This document shows, piece after piece, positions 6,779 to 9,624 of a DNA stretch of 9,624 nucleotides; the stretch's first letter is position 1, and the number at the start of each line of letters is the position of its first letter. The stretch covers positions 1 through 9,624 of the forward strand of contig JAJXTK010000201.1 in the NCBI GenBank assembly GCA_021783935.1. The letters run 5' to 3'. The position numbers and the translations under genes are program-made. The stretch is from Myxococcales bacterium (lineage in GTDB: Bacteria > Myxococcota_A > Polyangia > Polyangiales > JADJMO01). The notes below the pieces were generated by a model. It made no database searches, was not told where the DNA came from, and was given only the letters and a program-made list of their open reading frames with translations.

Positions 6779-7075
6779 GGCAACCCTGAACCTCCTTCGG
6801 CGTCGAAAGGCGTCGGAGGGGTGACCCCGCCCGAGCGCCCACTCCGGCAGCCCCACCCGCGGAAGGCTCACGCCGTCTGCGCGTGGGGCTCCTCTATGAG
6901 CTACGACGCAAAGGTTTCGCGGGCACACTCCTCGGCGGCCTTGCTCATGTCGGCAAACATGCGACCCGTCCAAGGCCGCTGGCGCCCGCATCGAACGGTT
7001 GCTACGACGCGCCGCGTCGGTCGTCGCGCCCAGATTCTTGCCGCAATTTCAAGGTCCTTGGACGCGCGGTCGCCC
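6779..7075. other. Divergent intergenic region between the minus-strand run and groESL
   Basis: About 300 bases without a gene I can support. It must contain the promoter of the minus-strand run, but I find no convincing -35/-10 pair. Visible structure: an 8-bp inverted repeat AGCCCCAC (6849-6856) / GTGGGGCT (6883-6890) with a 26-base loop, a 5-bp dyad CATGT-6-ACATG (6946-6961), and CAAGG-T-CCTTG (7050-7060). None matches an operator I recognise. Open frames crossing it on both strands are composition artefacts. Confidence 0.5.
6785..6822 (-). promoter_or_regulatory. Shine-Dalgarno and possible sequestering hairpin of the 199-residue gene
   Basis: On the minus strand AAGGAGGT (plus 6790-6797) is a near-perfect Shine-Dalgarno, about 11 bases before the ATG. 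Just upstream lie CCTCC (plus 6815-6819), complementary to the GGAGG, and CCTTTCG, which can pair with CGAAGG with one bulged U and an ACGC loop. Either fold would hide part of the Shine-Dalgarno. The pairing is seen; regulation is inference. Confidence 0.4.
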
Positions 7076-7103
7076 TTGACACCCCTGTAGGCGTGCCTAT
7101 GGT
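7076..7103 (+). promoter_or_regulatory. Sigma-70-type promoter of groESL
   Basis: Perfect -35 TTGACA (7076-7081), 16-base spacer, -10 TATGGT (7098-7103, four of six matches). It lies directly upstream of the CIRCE operator, with a predicted transcript start near 7110, giving a leader of about 160 bases before groES. No sigma-32-type promoter was found, consistent with repressor control of a vegetative promoter. Confidence 0.75.
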
Positions 7104-7117
7104 GCCGCTCGGCATCG

Positions 7118-7144
7118 CTAGCACTCACACCCGGTGAGTGCCAA
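7118..7144 (+). promoter_or_regulatory. CIRCE operator (HrcA repressor binding site)
   Basis: Left half CTAGCACTC (7118-7126), nine-base spacer, right half GAGTGCCAA (7136-7144). The consensus is TTAGCACTC-N9-GAGTGCTAA; each half has one mismatch (C for T at the first base, C for T at the seventh base of the right half). Position just after the -10 box is typical. HrcA, kept active by GroESL, represses from this site and is released on heat shock, giving feedback control of chaperonin level. hrcA itself is not in the window. In the transcript the dyad can also form a hairpin at the 5' end of the leader. Confidence 0.95.
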
Positions 7145-7272
7145 CAATCGCAGACCCCGGGCGTTCAAGGCGTCGTCGCCTTCCGAACGACCCGCTGCGA
7201 GTCGTGTTCGCAAACTTCGACCCGTTCCGGCGTGCGCCCGCCCGCGCACGTCCGTGCCTGGAGGCCGTGACC

Positions 7273-7563
7273 ATGAAGATCCGCCCGCTGCAGGATCGAG
7301 TGATCGTCAAGCGCGTGAAGGAAGACGAGAAGACGAAGGGGGGCATCATCATCCCCGACACCGCGAAGGAGAAGCCCATCGAGGGTGAAGTCATCGCGGT
7401 CGGCAACGGCAAGGCCAACGACAAGGGCGAGGTCCGCAAGCTCGACGTCAAGGCCGGCGACCGCATCCTCTTCGGCAAGTACTCGGGCACCGAGGTCAAG
7501 ATCGACGGTGAGGAGCACCTGATCCTGCGCGAGGACGACATCCTCGGCGTGATCGAGAAGTGA
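7273..7563 (+). CDS. groES: Co-chaperonin GroES (Hsp10)
   Basis: 96 residues, normal for GroES. It forms a seven-membered cap over the GroEL ring and closes the folding chamber. MKIRPLQDRVIVKRV at the start, the mobile loop region EDEKTKGGIIIPDTAKEKP (17-35) that docks on GroEL, then EGEVIAVGNGK (37-47), VKAGDRILFGKYSGTEV (59-75) and the terminal LREDDILGVIEK (85-96) are all standard. ATG at 7273 has GGAGG at 7260-7264, eight bases upstream. The frame stays open upstream to 7138, but that stretch is leader just behind the CIRCE operator and is not coding. First gene of the groES-groEL operon, under CIRCE control. Confidence 0.98.
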   Translation: MKIRPLQDRVIVKRVKEDEKTKGGIIIPDTAKEKPIEGEVIAVGNGKANDKGEVRKLDVKAGDRILFGKYSGTEVKIDGEEHLILREDDILGVIEK

Positions 7564-7569
7564 TCCGAA

Positions 7570-7616
7570 CCCCTCCTGCCGCGCGCGGCTCATAGCTGCG
7601 CGCGAGTCGGGAGGGG
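7570..7616 (+). other. Large hairpin between groES and groEL
   Basis: Seven bases after the groES stop. Lower stem CCCCTCC (7570-7576) / GGAGGGG (7610-7616), an internal loop (7577-7579 and 7605-7609), then an 11-bp upper stem 7580-7590 / 7594-7604 with one G-U pair and a CAT loop. No T-run follows, so it is not a standard terminator. It may partly attenuate groEL, or be a processing or stability site; cleavage between groES and groEL is known for Agrobacterium groESL mRNA. Role here is inference. Confidence 0.7.
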
Positions 7617-7741
7617 CACGCGCACGAGGTCGACGGCCCTAGCGGATCGCCGAGCGCGAACCCGACGACGTCGACGCGTGCTCGCGGGTTGGCCGCCCCC
7701 TCTTTCCAACAGGTTTCATTCTCCGTCTTCAGAGGTTCGCA

Positions 7742-9367
<1,626 letters not shown>

Positions 9368-9372
9368 GAGAC

Positions 9373-9442
9373 GGGCGTCATCGGACGCCCTTCCCGGACG
9401 CAACGGGGCGTCGCGATTGATCGCGGCGCCTCGCGGCGTTTT
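9373..9442 (+). terminator. Tandem hairpins behind groEL
   Basis: Six bases after the groEL stop: GGGCGTC (9373-9379) / GACGCCC (9384-9390) with an ATCG loop; then GACGC (9397-9401) / GCGTC (9408-9412); then a short CGCC-TCGC-GGCG stem (9427-9438) followed by TTTT (9439-9442). The first stem is the strongest but has only TT after it; the last has the best T-run but a weak stem. Together they are the likely operon end. Confidence 0.55.
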
Positions 9443-9473
9443 GTCCAAGACGTGCGACAGGAGGGGAGGAGCG

Positions 9474-9492
9474 AAGGAGCCTGGTTCTCCTT
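9474..9492 (+). terminator. Weak hairpin, possible second terminator
   Basis: AAGGAG (9474-9479) and CTCCTT (9487-9492) with a seven-base loop, followed by T and TGG. The stem is only six bp, so it is listed with low confidence. It could act as a backup to the hairpins behind groEL. Confidence 0.25.
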
Positions 9493-9572
9493 TGGTTCCG
9501 ATCGCGTCCGCCCCGCGACGGGTCGGGATCCCGCCCTGAGCGCGATCGTCGCTGTTACAGCCCCCATCCCCG

Positions 9573-9599
9573 CCCTTCCCCCGCGGTGCGGGGGAAGGG
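9573..9599. repeat. Perfect 12-bp inverted repeat, REP-like palindrome
   Basis: CCCTTCCCCCGC (9573-9584) and GCGGGGGAAGGG (9588-9599) flank a GGT loop, with no mismatch. It is preceded by a C-rich run (9561-9570) and has no T-run, so it does not look like a terminator on either strand. The C-rich/G-rich arms and intergenic position resemble repetitive extragenic palindromes of GC-rich genomes; copy number cannot be judged from one window. The surrounding 9443-9624 holds no gene I can support. Confidence 0.6.
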
Positions 9600-9624
9600 A
9601 GATCGCGTGGCGCGAACGCGCGCA

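Noticed and set aside
6779..6991. N-terminal extension of the 199-residue protein to 6991
   Set aside because: The ATG at 6778 has a strong Shine-Dalgarno just upstream, and the extension has non-coding-type Arg-rich composition.
7047..7053. CTTGAAA on the minus strand resembling a sigma-32 -35 box
   Set aside because: No CCCCAT-type -10 element at the required distance.
6901..7128. 75-residue minus-strand frame upstream of the minus-strand run
   Set aside because: It crosses the groESL promoter and half of the CIRCE operator and has no recognisable features or ribosome binding site.
7138..7272. Extended GroES frame starting at 7138
   Set aside because: It begins inside the CIRCE operator, and true GroES starts at the ATG at 7273 with a good Shine-Dalgarno and family N-terminus.

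Overview
The window is GC-rich (by eye about 70 percent) bacterial chromosome with dense, short-spaced genes and strong G/C at third codon positions. The mix of a CIRCE-controlled groES-groEL operon, an extra stand-alone initiation factor IF-1 gene, and several conserved-looking proteins of unknown family suggests a delta-proteobacterial/Myxococcota-type organism. This is inference from style only, since no rRNA or other phylogenetic marker was searched.

Layout on the left, plus strand. The 3' end of an ATP-grasp ligase gene (L-amino-acid-ligase-like C-terminus) runs off the left edge. One base later it is followed by a polytopic membrane protein of the lysylphosphatidylglycerol-synthase transmembrane/flippase-like family. 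Next is a short gene for an IF-1 protein with a possible promoter of its own and a strong hairpin behind it. Then come a DegT/DnrJ/EryC1/StrS-type PLP aminotransferase and a class I SAM methyltransferase whose reading frames overlap by 11 bases.

Middle, minus strand (read from right to left). A four-gene run starts at about 6778: two unrecognised proteins of 199 and 198 residues, a 91-residue single-span membrane protein, and a class III aminotransferase best read as acetylornithine aminotransferase ArgD. This run converges on the methyltransferase with only two bases between the stop codons.

Right, plus strand. A 494-base divergent intergenic region carries a good sigma-70-like promoter (TTGACA, 16 bases, TATGGT) and a near-perfect CIRCE operator, the binding site of the HrcA heat-shock repressor. 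GroES and GroEL follow, separated by 178 bases that contain a large GC-rich hairpin. GroEL has all the expected ATPase residues, but its tail ends in a His-containing sequence instead of the usual Gly-Gly-Met repeats. The last 257 bases hold several hairpins and a 12-bp perfect inverted repeat that looks like a repetitive extragenic palindrome.

I see no CRISPR array, tRNA, rRNA, insertion sequence, phage gene or recognisable defence system. The least explained content is the pair of unknown proteins with the small membrane protein upstream of argD, the unusual GroEL tail, the divergent IF-1, and the RNA-level structures in the groESL operon and upstream of the 199-residue gene.
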